NCBI RefSeq assembly: GCF_029624125.1
Contig: NZ_JARSBN010000002.1
Span: 434,001 to 498,000 of the forward strand
Direction: 5' to 3'
DNA length: 64,000 nucleotides
Source: Winogradskyella marincola
Lineage (GTDB): Bacteria > Bacteroidota > Bacteroidia > Flavobacteriales > Flavobacteriaceae
Position numbers and translations under genes: made by a program. This document shows, one piece after another, positions 36,201 to 47,300 of this stretch. The notes beneath the pieces are model-generated. The model had not been told where the DNA came from and did no database searches. It saw only the letters and a program-made list of their open reading frames with translations. Each line of letters begins with the position of its first letter. Positions within the stretch are counted from its first letter, which is position 1.

Positions 36201-37565
36201 TTATTCGCAATTATTTAATGAGTTTATCCATTCTTCTATAAGGTCTATGCCTTCTTCGTGATTGGTTGTTCTGCCTAATAATGGCATTCTAAATGATTCG
36301 TCGGTGGTACTTATCCTATAATAAAGTATGGATAGGTCTGTATCATTGGGTTTTACAATATAAGAATTTGGAATGAATTGAGTTTCAGGTTCTATGCAAA
36401 CTCCCAGATTTTCAGGGTTTTCTGTTAAGTGAAAAGCAAATCTCATAGGCCTGTAGTTGCAATGGCCTTCATCTGAGTGGCAGTGTGCGCAGTTTATATC
36501 TAGATACGATCGCACCCTTAATTCAAGTGGTTGGGCTTCGTCATCCCAAGCAACAGAAGAATTAATATTATCTGGCAGGTCATCAGGGTTTAGATAGCCA
36601 AATTCTATAAGTTTGCGTATCTGATTTGCTGAACCATCTTCATAATTATAATCTTTATTTATGTTTTGTGGCTTTAGTCCTATAGGTGTTGGGTCATCTA
36701 ATTGATTATGGCATGTAAAACACTCGGCTCTAGATGGTATTCTGTAGTTTGTTGTTTTTATACTCTCGCCTTCTATCCAGCTAAGGTTTACAGTGCTTCC
36801 TGCATTTGTAAAATAAGCTTCTGTTTGCTCTTCATTCCAAACATAATTTGCAAAATCCCATTCGGTTTCTTTTTTGTACATAAGTCTGGTCTCAATAATC
36901 TTTGTAGAATTATCGGGTTGTACATTGTAATAAAAGAAATTTTTGATGATAACGCTTCCTGTAGGAAAATCTAAAGGTGTATAGTCATTAATATAACTGG
37001 CTTTAACACCGTTTGGCATCCATATAAAACGTTTTTTCTTAGCATAATCCGTAAACAGAGGCGTGCTAAGATCATATGGTAAAACACCAAATGAAGGGTT
37101 GAGATCTTTTAAAATTCCTTGAAAAAAATTATAGGATGATAAAGTTTCGTGTGGTGTATCTCCTTCAAACATATTTACAATAGATAAAGATGTAATTGTG
37201 ATAGAGATGTTTTCGGTATGGCAGTTGTTAGATGTATCGCAAATGGTATACTGAATTGTGTCTTCTCCAATAGTATTTGTATTTACGGTATAGACTAAGT
37301 AATCATCATTTACATTTTCGGGAGTATTATTGTTATTAATTATTACAGAACCCAGTGATGGATTGCTTATGGTTAGCGTACCCGATTGAGGAATGTTAGA
37401 GTCGTTGTTAAAGATAAATATATCTGTTTGAGAATTTTGATCTAAAAAGACAGCATCAGGATTAGTTTCAATAGACACAGGAATTGTGTTATCATCTGAT
37501 TCGCTACAAGATGAAAGTGATAATAAGGTTAAAAAAAATAGCTTTAGAATGTATTTCTTTTTCAT
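36201..37565 (-). CDS. Lipoprotein with two CxxCH haem motifs (TIGR03806-like)
   Basis: A 454-residue lipoprotein. I chose the ATG at 37565 because MKKKYILKLFFLTLLSLSSC gives a lipobox; an in-frame ATG six codons upstream spoils it. An N-terminal Ig-like region (about 35-130; SNPSLGSVIINNNNTPENVN) is followed by a conserved domain (GVLPYDLSTPLFTDYAKKKR, WMPNGVKASY). It contains ECFTCHNQ (C282, C285, H286) and NCAHCHSD (C359, C362, H363), the attachment sites for two c-type haems. It ends with RISTTDESFRMPLLGR, which may supply a methionine ligand. It belongs to a family of unknown function known as TIGR03806 and may be a surface redox protein. It is co-transcribed with the downstream ASPIC/UnbV protein. 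Confidence 0.82.
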   Translation of the reverse strand: MKKKYILKLFFLTLLSLSSCSESDDNTIPVSIETNPDAVFLDQNSQTDIFIFNNDSNIPQSGTLTISNPSLGSVIINNNNTPENVNDDYLVYTVNTNTIGEDTIQYTICDTSNNCHTENISITITSLSIVNMFEGDTPHETLSSYNFFQGILKDLNPSFGVLPYDLSTPLFTDYAKKKRFIWMPNGVKASYINDYTPLDFPTGSVIIKNFFYYNVQPDNSTKIIETRLMYKKETEWDFANYVWNEEQTEAYFTNAGSTVNLSWIEGESIKTTNYRIPSRAECFTCHNQLDDPTPIGLKPQNINKDYNYEDGSANQIRKLIEFGYLNPDDLPDNINSSVAWDDEAQPLELRVRSYLDINCAHCHSDEGHCNYRPMRFAFHLTENPENLGVCIEPETQFIPNSYIVKPNDTDLSILYYRISTTDESFRMPLLGRTTNHEEGIDLIEEWINSLNNCE

Positions 37566-37601
37566 GTATTTATAGAGATGCATTGATAGAACAGTTTCAA
37601 C

Positions 37602-37636
37602 AAAAAAACTCCTACTTTTTTAACAAAAATAGGAGT
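37602..37636 (-). terminator. Terminator after the prolyl oligopeptidase gene
   Basis: ACTCCTA (37608-37614) pairs with TAGGAGT (37630-37636). On the minus strand the hairpin is followed by TTTTTTT. It lies about 90 bp past the stop at 37727 and before the lipoprotein gene. Confidence 0.75.
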
Positions 37637-37726
37637 AAATCTAATATTTTTTAATCAAATAGTTTGCAATCAGTTAAAAAAAAGCAAGCAACTATAAGAA
37701 GTGTTTATTTTAGTAAAACCAGAGAG

Positions 37727-39892
37727 TTAACCTTTCACTTTTTCTTTTGTTTTACTTGGTAATACATCAAAGCCCATATTATAGAGTGTAAAGCCAAATA
37801 TATCGGCAGATTGCTCAATAGTCTTACTTACAGGTGTGCCTGCGCCATGACCAGCATCGGTTTCTATTCTTATAAGTGTAGGGTTGTCGCCAGTTTGCTT
37901 ACTTTGTAATTCTGCTGCAAATTTAAAACTGTGAGCAGGAACAACTCTATCATCATGGTCTCCGGTAGTTACTAAAGTAGCAGGATATTCTACACCTTCT
38001 TTTACATTGTGTACAGGAGAGTAGCCTTTTAGATACTCAAACATTTCTTTATTGTCTTCTGAAGTACCGTAATCGTACGCCCAGCCAGCACCAGCAGTAA
38101 AGGTGTGATATCTTAACATATCTAAAACTCCAACAGCAGGTAATGCAACTTTCATTAAATCTGGTCGCTGTGTCATTGTTGCACCAACTAACAAGCCTCC
38201 ATTAGAACCACCTCTTATGGCTAAGTAATCTGAAGAGGTATATTTTTCTGAAATTAAATATTCAGCAGCAGCTATAAAATCATCAAAAACATTCTGTTTT
38301 TTCATTTGAGTACCTGCATTATGCCATTTTTTTCCATACTCACCACCACCTCGTAAATTGGCAACAGCATAAATTCCACCTTGCTCCATCCAAACGGCAT
38401 TAGTAATACTAAAGCTAGGCGTTAGAGATACATTAAATCCACCATAGCCGTATAGTATTGTTGGGTTTTTACCATCTAATTCTAAGCCTTTTTTATGTGT
38501 GATGATCATTGGGATTTCTGTACCATCTTTAGAGGTATAAAACACTTGCTTGCTCTCGTAGTTTTCTGGGTTGAAATCTATGTTTGGTTTTCTATAAAGC
38601 TCAGATGTTCCTTTTTCTATGTCATACTTATAGATACTTCCAGGTGTTACATAATTGGTAAAAGAATAGTAAAGTTCTTTTTCTTCCTTTTTAGCACCAA
38701 ACCCACCAGCACTACCTACGCCAGGCAATTCTACTTCTCTAACAAGTTTGCCATTATAGTCGTATTGTAAAACTTTAGATACAGCATCTACCATATACTC
38801 AGCAAAGAAGTATCCTCCGCCTGTTGAAGGACTTAAAACATTCTCAGTTTCTGGAATAAAATCTTTCCAGTTATCTGGTGTTGGGTTAGAGGCATCAACT
38901 GTGACAATTTTTTGATTAGGAGCATTGAGATTAGTCATAATGTAAAGCTTAGTGCCTACATTTTCTATAATGTTAGAGTCAGAGTCTGTATGCCCTAAAA
39001 CTTCAACTAAAGGAGCGTTAGGTACAGTAAGATCTTTAATGTAAAGCTTATTTCCAGACGTAGACACTCTAGGTGTAATTACTAAATATCTGTCATCTTC
39101 TGTAACTCCACCGTAGATGTAACGGTGTTTTTCTTCTGGAGTTCCACCATAGATTAATTGATCTTCAGATTGTTTGGTACCTAACTTGTGATAATATACT
39201 TTATGTTGGTCTGTTTTGGCAGAAAGCTCACTACCTATTGGTTTATCATAGCTAGAGTAGTAGAAACCATCATTTTTATACCAAGACATACCGCTAAACT
39301 TAATATCTACTAAGGTATCTTCAACAATTTCTTTGGTTTCAGCATTCATTATTAGAATTTTTCTCCAATCACTACCTCCTTCTGAAATTGAATATGCTAA
39401 TGTTTTTCCATTTTTTGAAAAGCTTAATCCTCCCAACGAGATTGTTCCATCTTCTTTGAAGGTGTTAGGGTCTAAAAACACTTCTGCAGTTGAAGGGGCT
39501 GCATCATTTTTGTACCTGTAAATAACGTACTGGTTTTGTAAGCCATCATTTTTATAGAAATATGTATAGTCTCCTTCTTTAAAAGGTGATCCTATTTTTT
39601 CATAGTTCCATAGTTTTGTTAGACGCTCTTTTAAATCTTTTCGGTAAGGGATATTATCTAGATAACCAAAAGTAACTTTGTTCTGAGTTTTTACCCAAGC
39701 TTCTGTTTCTGCACTTCGGTCATCTTCTAACCAACGGTAAGGATCTAATACATCTACACCAAAATAAGTATCAGTGTGATTTATTTTTTTTGTTTCTGGA
39801 TATTGTAGTTTTGGTTGAATCAATTGTTGAGCTTTTAATTTTAGACAAACAAAAATACTGAGTAATGCTGTTGTTAGAAGTAATTTTTTCAT
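37727..39892 (-). CDS. Prolyl oligopeptidase family serine peptidase (S9)
   Basis: A 721-residue exported peptidase that cleaves short proline-containing peptides. [22 protein letters not shown] is a signal peptide, so it works in the periplasm. The N-terminal part opens with [17 protein letters not shown], the S9A signature, followed by a beta-propeller (about 90-440). The catalytic alpha/beta-hydrolase domain has Ser563 in RGGSNGG, an Asp in [13 protein letters not shown] and His682 in DAGHGAG. Length and order match the family. It is a single gene with its own terminator. Confidence 0.95.
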   Translation of the reverse strand: MKKLLLTTALLSIFVCLKLKAQQLIQPKLQYPETKKINHTDTYFGVDVLDPYRWLEDDRSAETEAWVKTQNKVTFGYLDNIPYRKDLKERLTKLWNYEKIGSPFKEGDYTYFYKNDGLQNQYVIYRYKNDAAPSTAEVFLDPNTFKEDGTISLGGLSFSKNGKTLAYSISEGGSDWRKILIMNAETKEIVEDTLVDIKFSGMSWYKNDGFYYSSYDKPIGSELSAKTDQHKVYYHKLGTKQSEDQLIYGGTPEEKHRYIYGGVTEDDRYLVITPRVSTSGNKLYIKDLTVPNAPLVEVLGHTDSDSNIIENVGTKLYIMTNLNAPNQKIVTVDASNPTPDNWKDFIPETENVLSPSTGGGYFFAEYMVDAVSKVLQYDYNGKLVREVELPGVGSAGGFGAKKEEKELYYSFTNYVTPGSIYKYDIEKGTSELYRKPNIDFNPENYESKQVFYTSKDGTEIPMIITHKKGLELDGKNPTILYGYGGFNVSLTPSFSITNAVWMEQGGIYAVANLRGGGEYGKKWHNAGTQMKKQNVFDDFIAAAEYLISEKYTSSDYLAIRGGSNGGLLVGATMTQRPDLMKVALPAVGVLDMLRYHTFTAGAGWAYDYGTSEDNKEMFEYLKGYSPVHNVKEGVEYPATLVTTGDHDDRVVPAHSFKFAAELQSKQTGDNPTLIRIETDAGHGAGTPVSKTIEQSADIFGFTLYNMGFDVLPSKTKEKVKG

Positions 39893-40040
39893 AATAAGTT
39901 TTTAGTATTAAACCTCAATAAAAGTCGAAATTAAGACTGTATTGAGTTAATTTTTAAACATAAATAATGCTCTAACATCTCGTTAAATCACTAGATGAAA
40001 GATACAAAATTTAAGATTAGTCTAAAAAATTATGAAATGC

Positions 40041-41030
40041 CTAAACCAGATTTTTCTTTACAAGGTATTCTGCAATTTGAATTGTGTTAGTCGCAGCTCC
40101 TTTTCTAAGATTATCACTAACAACCCAAAGGTTTAGAGTGTTGGGTTGAGAACCATCTCTTCTTATTCTACCCACAAAAACATCGTCTTTTCCGTTAGCA
40201 TACATTGGCATTGGGTATACATTAACATCTAAATTGTCTTGTACTGTAACACCATCTGTATTATCGAGAAGTTGTCTTACTTCGGCCAAATCAAAATCGT
40301 TTTCAAATTCTACATTAACCGCTTCGCTGTGTCCTCCTGCTGTTGGTATTCTTACAGCTGTTGCAGTTACAGCAATGGTTTTGTCATCAAGAATTTTTTG
40401 AGTTTCTCTAACCAGTTTCATTTCCTCCTTTGTATAACCGTTTTCTTCAAACACATCACAATGCGGAATAGCATTTTTATGAATAGGGTAGTGGTAAGCC
40501 ATATCGCCTTTTTTGCCTGCAATTTCATTTTCTAATTGCTCAACAGCCTTAACACCTGTCCCAGAAACCGATTGGTAAGTGGATACGACAATGCGTTTTA
40601 TTTTGTATTTATGATGAAGTGGAGCTAATGCCATTACCATTTGTATGGTAGAACAGTTAGGATTGGCAATAATTTTGTCGTCTTTTGTTAGTTGATTGGC
40701 ATTAATCTCAGGAACAACAAGTTTTTTAGTTAAGTCCATTCTCCATGCAGAAGAGTTGTCAATAACTGTAGTGCCAGCTTCTGCAAATTTTGGTGCCCAT
40801 TCTAAAGACGTACTTCCACCTGCTGAAAATAATGCAATATCTGGACGCATATCTATTGCTGTAGGAATGCTAATAACCTCGTATGTTTTACCTTTAAATT
40901 CCATTGTTTTACCAACAGAGCGTTCAGATGCTACCAATAGCAATTCATCAATTGGAAAATTACGTTCTTCTAGAACTTTTAACATTACGCTACCAACTAA
41001 GCCAGTTGCGCCTACTACAGCTACTTTCAT
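40041..41030 (-). CDS. asd: Aspartate-semialdehyde dehydrogenase
   Basis: Reduces aspartyl phosphate to aspartate semialdehyde for lysine, threonine, methionine and cell-wall diaminopimelate. I chose the ATG at 41030, which gives MKVAVVGATGLVGSVML with the NADP-binding motif at the very start; the longer frame from 41090 adds 20 residues that do not fit the family. Motifs are SAGGSTSLEWAP, DNSSAWRMD, catalytic Cys126 in IANPNCSTIQM, and VSGTGVKAVEQL. Length (329 residues) is normal. It lies downstream of mscL, from which a terminator separates it. Confidence 0.96.
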   Translation of the reverse strand: MKVAVVGATGLVGSVMLKVLEERNFPIDELLLVASERSVGKTMEFKGKTYEVISIPTAIDMRPDIALFSAGGSTSLEWAPKFAEAGTTVIDNSSAWRMDLTKKLVVPEINANQLTKDDKIIANPNCSTIQMVMALAPLHHKYKIKRIVVSTYQSVSGTGVKAVEQLENEIAGKKGDMAYHYPIHKNAIPHCDVFEENGYTKEEMKLVRETQKILDDKTIAVTATAVRIPTAGGHSEAVNVEFENDFDLAEVRQLLDNTDGVTVQDNLDVNVYPMPMYANGKDDVFVGRIRRDGSQPNTLNLWVVSDNLRKGAATNTIQIAEYLVKKNLV

Positions 41031-41161
41031 TTTAAAATGATTTAAATAAATATCGTGCAAAATTACATAAAAAAAAGACCTTACTTTCAATTAAACAAGG
41101 GCTTTTAACATTAAAAAAACAGAATGTTAATTATTTAACTTTTGGGTTTTTTAAATAAAGA

Positions 41162-41187
41162 AAAACCCAGACCTTGAGTCTGGGTTT
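41162..41187 (-). terminator. Terminator of mscL
   Basis: AAACCCAGAC pairs with GTCTGGGTTT around a 5-base loop and is followed on the minus strand by T residues. It lies 37 bp past the mscL stop. Confidence 0.88.
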
Positions 41188-41224
41188 GGTTAATAAAATT
41201 TAGTGTAGCGGTAAAGCTAACGCA

Positions 41225-41626
41225 TTATTTCTTTAAAGAGTCTCTAATCTCCATTAATAGATCTATTTCAGATGGTCCTTTTGGAGCTTCAGGTGCAGGC
41301 TCTTCTTTCTTTTTCATTTTGTTAACACCTTTTACAACCATAAACATAACAAATGCAACAATTATAAAATCAATAACGTTTGTTAAAAATGTGCCATACT
41401 CTAACCATACTTCTCCTACCATTTCTCCTGTTTCGTTTTGAGTTCCTTCTTGCAATTTAAGCCTTAAATCTTTAAAGTCTGAGTTGAAAATTAAACCAAC
41501 AAGTGGTGATACGATACCGCCTGTAAATGCTGTTACAACTTCTTTAAAAGCAGCACCCATTACAAAACCAACAGCAATGTCTACAAGGTTGCCCTTCATT
41601 GCAAATTCCTTAAATTCTTTTAGCAT
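41225..41626 (-). CDS. mscL: Large-conductance mechanosensitive channel
   Basis: A 133-residue inner-membrane channel that opens under membrane tension to release solutes on hypo-osmotic shock. The N-terminal helix is FKEFAMKGNLVDIAVGFVMGAAF and the first span continues VVTAFTGGIVSPLVG. The second span is FLTNVIDFIIVAFVMFMVVKGV, and a charged C-terminal bundle follows (EIDLLMEIRDSLKK). A periplasmic loop of about 30 residues lies between the spans. Length is typical. It sits between alr and asd on the minus strand and has its own terminator. Confidence 0.96.
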   Translation of the reverse strand: MLKEFKEFAMKGNLVDIAVGFVMGAAFKEVVTAFTGGIVSPLVGLIFNSDFKDLRLKLQEGTQNETGEMVGEVWLEYGTFLTNVIDFIIVAFVMFMVVKGVNKMKKKEEPAPEAPKGPSEIDLLMEIRDSLKK

Positions 41627-41706
41627 AATTTAGTGTTTTAAATAGTTAGTATATATGTTAGTGAGATACTAAAATAAGTAAAAAGTCACAATTTGTTAAA
41701 AAAATC

Positions 41707-42816
41707 TTAAGCAGAGTGTATCTTTCTCTTAACGCGCTGTGAGATTGCTGTGATTATTTCGTAGGATATAGTTCCAGAAGCTTCTGCAAGGTTTGAAGCT
41801 TTATGAGAACCATCAAAAATAATAACCTCATCTCCTTCTTTGCAGTCTATTCCGGTAATATTTACCATAATCATATCCATACATACATTACCAACTATAG
41901 GTGCTTTTTTTCCGTTAATAAAAACAAACCCTTTGCCTTTTCCATAAACCCTGGTAATGCCATCTGCATGGCCAATAGGTATGGTCGCTGTTGTCTCGTA
42001 TCCTTGGGCTTTATGAACTCTATTATAACCTACAGTTTCTCCTTTTTCTATAAAATGAATTTGCGAAATTACAGACTTTAAACTTGCTATAGGTTTAAGA
42101 TTTTGGTCTTCTTTAGGAGAATTACCAAATCCGTATAACCCTATTCCGCTTCTTACCATGTCTAAATGTCCTTCTGGATAGTTAATTATTCCAGATGTAT
42201 TGCATAGATGTAACCATGGGTTATGGTCTAGTTTAGATCTAAAATCTTCTGCTATAGACTTAAAAGTGTTGATTTGATTTTTGGTAAAATCAACTTCATT
42301 TTTATCTTCACTGGCAGCTAAATGAGAAAAGAGAGAGTTTACCTTTATAGATGTAGTGTCACTTAGTTTAGACACAATATTGTCTATGTCTTTTTTTAAA
42401 AAACCTAAACGGTTTAAACCAGTATTGAATTTAACATGGACAGGATAGTTTTTTTGAGATAGAGACTCGGCAACTTTTATAAATTCGTCTAAAATCCTTG
42501 CACTATAAATACTAGGCTCTAGGCAACGCTCTATTATTGTTTTAAAATTTATAGGCTGAGGATGAAGCACCAAAATAGGTGTTTTAACACCAGCGTCTCT
42601 AAGTAAAACACCTTCTTTTGTGTAAGCCACAGCAATATAATCTACATTAAGAGATTCTAAATGCTTAGCAATAGCAACAGAATCGCTACCATATGCAAAG
42701 GCTTTTACAACGGCTAAAAACTTAGTATTAGGTTGAAGTTTAGATTTTAAGTAGTTGAAATTATGAGTTAGGGCTCCTAAATCAATTTCCAAAACGGTTT
42801 CATTCGTTTTTAGCAT
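41707..42816 (-). CDS. alr: Alanine racemase
   Basis: A PLP enzyme interconverting L- and D-alanine for peptidoglycan. The 369-residue protein has the PLP lysine Lys38 in AVVKAFAYG (usually VVKANAYG), [27 protein letters not shown], the catalytic tyrosine region GYNRVHKAQ and [12 protein letters not shown]. Length is normal. Its start overlaps the end of tdk by 17 bp, so the two are translationally coupled. Confidence 0.96.
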   Translation of the reverse strand: MLKTNETVLEIDLGALTHNFNYLKSKLQPNTKFLAVVKAFAYGSDSVAIAKHLESLNVDYIAVAYTKEGVLLRDAGVKTPILVLHPQPINFKTIIERCLEPSIYSARILDEFIKVAESLSQKNYPVHVKFNTGLNRLGFLKKDIDNIVSKLSDTTSIKVNSLFSHLAASEDKNEVDFTKNQINTFKSIAEDFRSKLDHNPWLHLCNTSGIINYPEGHLDMVRSGIGLYGFGNSPKEDQNLKPIASLKSVISQIHFIEKGETVGYNRVHKAQGYETTATIPIGHADGITRVYGKGKGFVFINGKKAPIVGNVCMDMIMVNITGIDCKEGDEVIIFDGSHKASNLAEASGTISYEIITAISQRVKRKIHSA

Positions 42817-43456
42817 CCGATTTACTTTCTTTAGAATTTAGTTCTTCAGCATCTTTCACTTTCATTTGCCTTACTTTATCTCTAAGCATAGATTTGTAAA
42901 AAGCTGCACGACTCAAAGGCTCGTATTCTTCGACTTCGCCAAGAAGTACCAAGTCGTCACTTTGTGCTTTTCTATAGCTATATTGTGCTAAATTTCCGGT
43001 TCTTGTGCAAATGGCATGTACTTTTGTAACGTACTCTGCAGTTGCCATAAGATAAGGCATAGGGCCAAAAGGATTGCCTTTAAAGTCCATGTCTAAGCCA
43101 GCAACAATTACACGGATACCTTTGTTTGCCAGGTCATTACAAACTCTAACAATTTCATCATCAAAAAACTGTGCTTCGTCAATGCCAACAACATCACAAC
43201 CATCAGCTAAAATAGGTATGTTAGCAGCAGCAGGTACAGGTGTAGATCGTATTTCGTTAGCGTCATGAGAAACAACCATTTCATCATCATACCTTACATC
43301 TACAGCAGGTTTAAAAATTTCAACTCTTTGTCTGGCAAATTGGGCGCGTTTCAATCTGCGAATAAGTTCTTCGGTTTTGCCAGAGAACATTGATCCACAA
43401 ATCACTTCAATCCACCCAAATTGTTCTTTATGATTTACCGTATTTTCAAGAAACAT
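42800..43456 (-). CDS. tdk: Thymidine kinase (type II)
   Basis: Phosphorylates thymidine for nucleotide salvage. The 218-residue protein has Walker A GSMFSGKT (21-28), [25 protein letters not shown] with the catalytic glutamate, and [15 protein letters not shown]. The usual zinc-binding pair near [17 protein letters not shown] is reduced to one cysteine, as I recall for other Bacteroidota enzymes. A C-terminal extension rich in Lys, Glu and Ser overlaps alr. It is the first gene of a tdk-alr unit and is divergent from the gene at 43652. Confidence 0.95.
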   Translation of the reverse strand: MFLENTVNHKEQFGWIEVICGSMFSGKTEELIRRLKRAQFARQRVEIFKPAVDVRYDDEMVVSHDANEIRSTPVPAAANIPILADGCDVVGIDEAQFFDDEIVRVCNDLANKGIRVIVAGLDMDFKGNPFGPMPYLMATAEYVTKVHAICTRTGNLAQYSYRKAQSDDLVLLGEVEEYEPLSRAAFYKSMLRDKVRQMKVKDAEELNSKESKSDAKNE

Positions 43457-43651
43457 TTCGTAATTTTAGCACTAAAACGTAGTCAATTTTCGTTTGTATA
43501 AAGGTCAATCAAAAATATTAAAAATCAAAAGTAATTAAGGCGAAACATCCACTATTTATTTACTAACAATTAAAGAATAAATTTTAGAGGTTCCATTCTC
43601 GTACTAAGCTTTGCTAATGTGCGACTTTACTTAAAAATAAACTTAGAAGAC

Positions 43652-44398
43652 ATGAAAAAGAAATTAGAATCAGAATTAGTAAGTATTGCACATAGGATTC
43701 TAAAATTAAAAGGCAGAGAAGATGTGGATAGAATGCATGCCGAAGTTGCCAACCTGTACGAGAAACTTACAGTTTTAAAATTTGCGCATGAGAATTTTGA
43801 AGACGATATGCCTACAATTGGCAATGATTCTTCATTTTTTGGAATGCTAGATACTGCGTTTAACAATAAAGTTAGCGATAATATAGAAGTAGGAAATAAG
43901 ACTTACGTTAATGTCGATGAGATTGAAGATGATGGTATAATGGAGCCTGTGATGGAAAAAATTAAGGACATGGTAGCTCAAATGCCAGACGAAAGTCAGC
44001 AGGTAGATGCTATCGTTGAAGAAGTTGTTGCTAATGAAAAACCAAGTGCTATAGAGTTTGAAACCATAACTTCTGATTTTGCTGATATTCCAGAGTTTGA
44101 ACCTATTGAAGAGGCTAAAAAACGTGAAGCCGAGCAAGCCAAAAAATCGTTGAACGATAAGTTAAAAGGCAACGGACTGCAAATAGGTCTAAATGATAAA
44201 TTAGCTTTTATAAAACATCTTTTTGAAGGAAAAAACGAAGATTATGATCGTGTTATCTCTCAAATAAACACTGCAGATTCTATTGCAGAAGCCAGAACAC
44301 TTATTTACGAAATGGTAAAACCAGACTACAATAATTGGCTAGGTAAGGAAGATTACGAAGAGCGTTTTATTGAAATCGTTGAAGGCAAGTTTAATTAA
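43652..44398 (+). CDS. Conserved Flavobacteriaceae protein of unknown function
   Basis: A 248-residue acidic, soluble protein with no signal peptide. I chose the ATG at 43652 (MKKKLESELVSIAHRILKLK); an upstream GTG at 43619 is less likely. The N-terminal third is helical and predicts a short coiled coil (about 1-50). The centre is rich in Asp and Glu (VDEIEDDGIMEPVMEKI, FADIPEFEPIEEAKKREAEQ). The C-terminal part is compact (LNDKLAFIKHLFEGKNEDYD, NWLGKEDYEERFIEIVEGKF). I recognise the type from flavobacterial genomes, where it stays uncharacterised. It is divergent from tdk. Its stop codon overlaps that of the opposing 44395 gene by 4 bp. Confidence 0.75.
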   Translation: MKKKLESELVSIAHRILKLKGREDVDRMHAEVANLYEKLTVLKFAHENFEDDMPTIGNDSSFFGMLDTAFNNKVSDNIEVGNKTYVNVDEIEDDGIMEPVMEKIKDMVAQMPDESQQVDAIVEEVVANEKPSAIEFETITSDFADIPEFEPIEEAKKREAEQAKKSLNDKLKGNGLQIGLNDKLAFIKHLFEGKNEDYDRVISQINTADSIAEARTLIYEMVKPDYNNWLGKEDYEERFIEIVEGKFN

Positions 44399-47300
44399 TA
44401 ATTTAAGTACACATAGCCTTGTAGTGGTTTTGCAATTCCTTTAATTTCTAAAATGTAGAAATAAGTTCCTACAGGTAATAGTCCAGAAAATTCTGGTATG
44501 CCTCTGTTTGCTCTACCATCCCAAGTATTATTATAATTATTAGTTTGGTAGATTAGTGTGCCATAACGGTTATAGATTTTAATAGTATTTTCAGGAAAAT
44601 TTTCGATACATGGAATAACCAAAAAGTCGTTTTCTAAATCTCCGTTAGGAGAGATCCCTTCTGGTATAGACAAGCAATTAGATATTTCTATAAGAGCATC
44701 ATCTTCATTGTTGGTGCTATTTCTATCCACTTCATTTAATGTATTTAGATAAGCAATATTCAACAAATCGGTAGAAGCAACGATTAACACTTCAACTTGA
44801 AGAGTTTCAGACTGGTTAGGTTCTAATACTGGAATTGACCATGATAGAGAACCGGAATCGAAAACACCAGAGCTTGTTGTTGCAGAAATAAAACTATATC
44901 CAGCAGGTAATGCATCTAAAACTTCAATAGCTGTTGCTTGAGTTGTACCTACATTTGTTGCGCTAATAGTAAAGGTTACTTCCTGGCCAACAATAGCTTC
45001 GGTTGGTTCAACAGATTTAAGAATTTCGATATCTACATTAGAAGTGTCTACAATAACATTTAATGTAGCGCTTACTTGCGAGGCATCTAAATTATTGGTG
45101 TCACTTATGTTTTGAGAGTCATTAAGATAGGTGCCAGCAACATCTGAGGTTACCATTACAGAAAATGTGCAGCTTTCTACACCAATAGGGAAAGTTAGAT
45201 CTGTAATTCCAACAAAAGTGTCTCCTGCAATACCATTAAAGGTAGCAGTACAGCCATTGGCATCTATCCAAACAGGAGATGAGGTTAAAGTGACTCCTGC
45301 AGGTAAATTATCAGTAAACGCAATACCATTTTGAGTAGGGCTAGACGCTATGTTGTAAACTGTAAAAATCAACTCACTTTCATCGCCTTCATAAATTGTA
45401 TCTGGAAAAAAGATCTTATCTAGTATTGGCGAAACCACCTGAACACTATTAACCGAAATGTTAGTTTCTGGAGTTAGCTCTTCGTTATCCGAAGCACTAG
45501 GAAAAGCTTCTGCAATATTATTAAAACCGCCACCAAAACTAGGTGCAGTCACAGGAATGGTAACTCTAATAGTTGAGCCTGCCTCCATAGTTGGTATGGT
45601 ACCAGTTATTGTGTTTCCGGAAATATTAAAAGTAGAAATACAAGCCGCATTACCAGAGGTTATATTACAAGTAGGAGTACCCATAATGGTAAAGGCATTG
45701 TCTAAAACATTTTCAAACTGTATATCTATAGCATCAGAACTGGTTGTGCTATTACTTATGTCTACAATCCAGTTAAAAGATTGGTCTGTTTCTACTTGAG
45801 AGTATTCTGGATAAGTTTGTACAATGAGATCTATACAAGGTGCAAAATAAGTATTTACAAAAGCAACATTGTTAACTCCGTTAGTTTCAGAATTGTTATT
45901 TACATAATCTGCTCTTACGTAATTTGTTCCTATCATAGGTTGGGTAGAACATTCGGGTTGCCAACTTACGGTAACGGTAAAAGAAACAGAACTATGTGCA
46001 GGAAGAATCCAGTTGTCTTCGGGTAAAATTTCCCAGAAGGTATCAAAACTTCCATCTTCAGTTACTCCATCAAAAGTAACTCCAATATTAGCATTGTTTA
46101 TAGGGAAACAAGATGCTGTTCCTGTGGTTCCTGAGCACTCTACACTAACTAAAGTTCCTGTAATTGGTGCATCGGCAGCAGATGGAACAGGCATATGATC
46201 TTGTACTTGTATAGCTTCGTCTGTATTACCATCATTTGTTACTGTTATTTCATAAGTAATTTCTCCCCATTCTGTTGTGTTTGTTTGAGAACTTCCGGTT
46301 GGCAATTCAGGAAATATTTGAGTCTTAGTAACCTTTAAGTCCGAAGTATTGTCAATATCACAAGGTTCTTCATACGGAAGATCAAACTCATTGTAATGAT
46401 AATTATTATCAATATTTATATCTATAGTTTGACTTGGTAATAGAGAAACCTGACTTTTTATAAGAGCCTCTCCTACGGTTGGAAATACGCTACAAGGTGG
46501 CTCAAGAAACACAACAACGGTTTCAATAGTTATGGTTGTGTTGGGTTGAAGCGTAAATTCGCTACTCAACCATAGCTGACCATTGTCCGAAATGGAAAAA
46601 TCATCACAAGTTACAGGTCCTGTTGTTGCTAAACAATTTATAGAAACAATGCTCCAGTTAACATTTGGTGATAGGTCTTGCATAAAGAAAAATAATTCTG
46701 TTTCAGAAGGTCCGTTGTTGCAAACGGTTGTTTCAAAAGTAACCTCTTCATTATATTCAATATTCGTAGTATCTGTTGGGTCTACTATTTCGGTCGAAAT
46801 ACATACATCTGTTACAGGGCACTGTTCTGCATCAAGTAAAATGGTTTCTTCAAGATTTGAAAGGTTTGAAGACACATTATCATGGCTTAATCCTATTTCA
46901 ATAAAACTATCAACTGAAATTGGCATAGGGTTTGGCGAGCAAGAAAAATTGGTATAGCGATATACCATTTCAAAAGAGATGCTTCCGCCAGAGGTGATTT
47001 CATGCGTCTCATTAAAAACAAAAATTGATGTTGCCGAATTAATATTTTCAGAAGATACTGTATTTGGATATGTATTAATAGTACTTAGGTCTGGACAGAG
47101 GGTTCCGTTGGTTGCGCCTAAACATTCTATAGAAACAAATTCAGCAAAAGGTTGTCCGTTATCGTAGAGTGAGGACAAAATGAGATTGCCTTCAATAAAC
47201 TCTACAGGAAAATCTATGTCACTATTGTTTGTTATGGTAAACTGATAGGTAACCTCATCTCCCCAAGCATTTATAGGTGTACCTAATGCAGGTGAAATTT

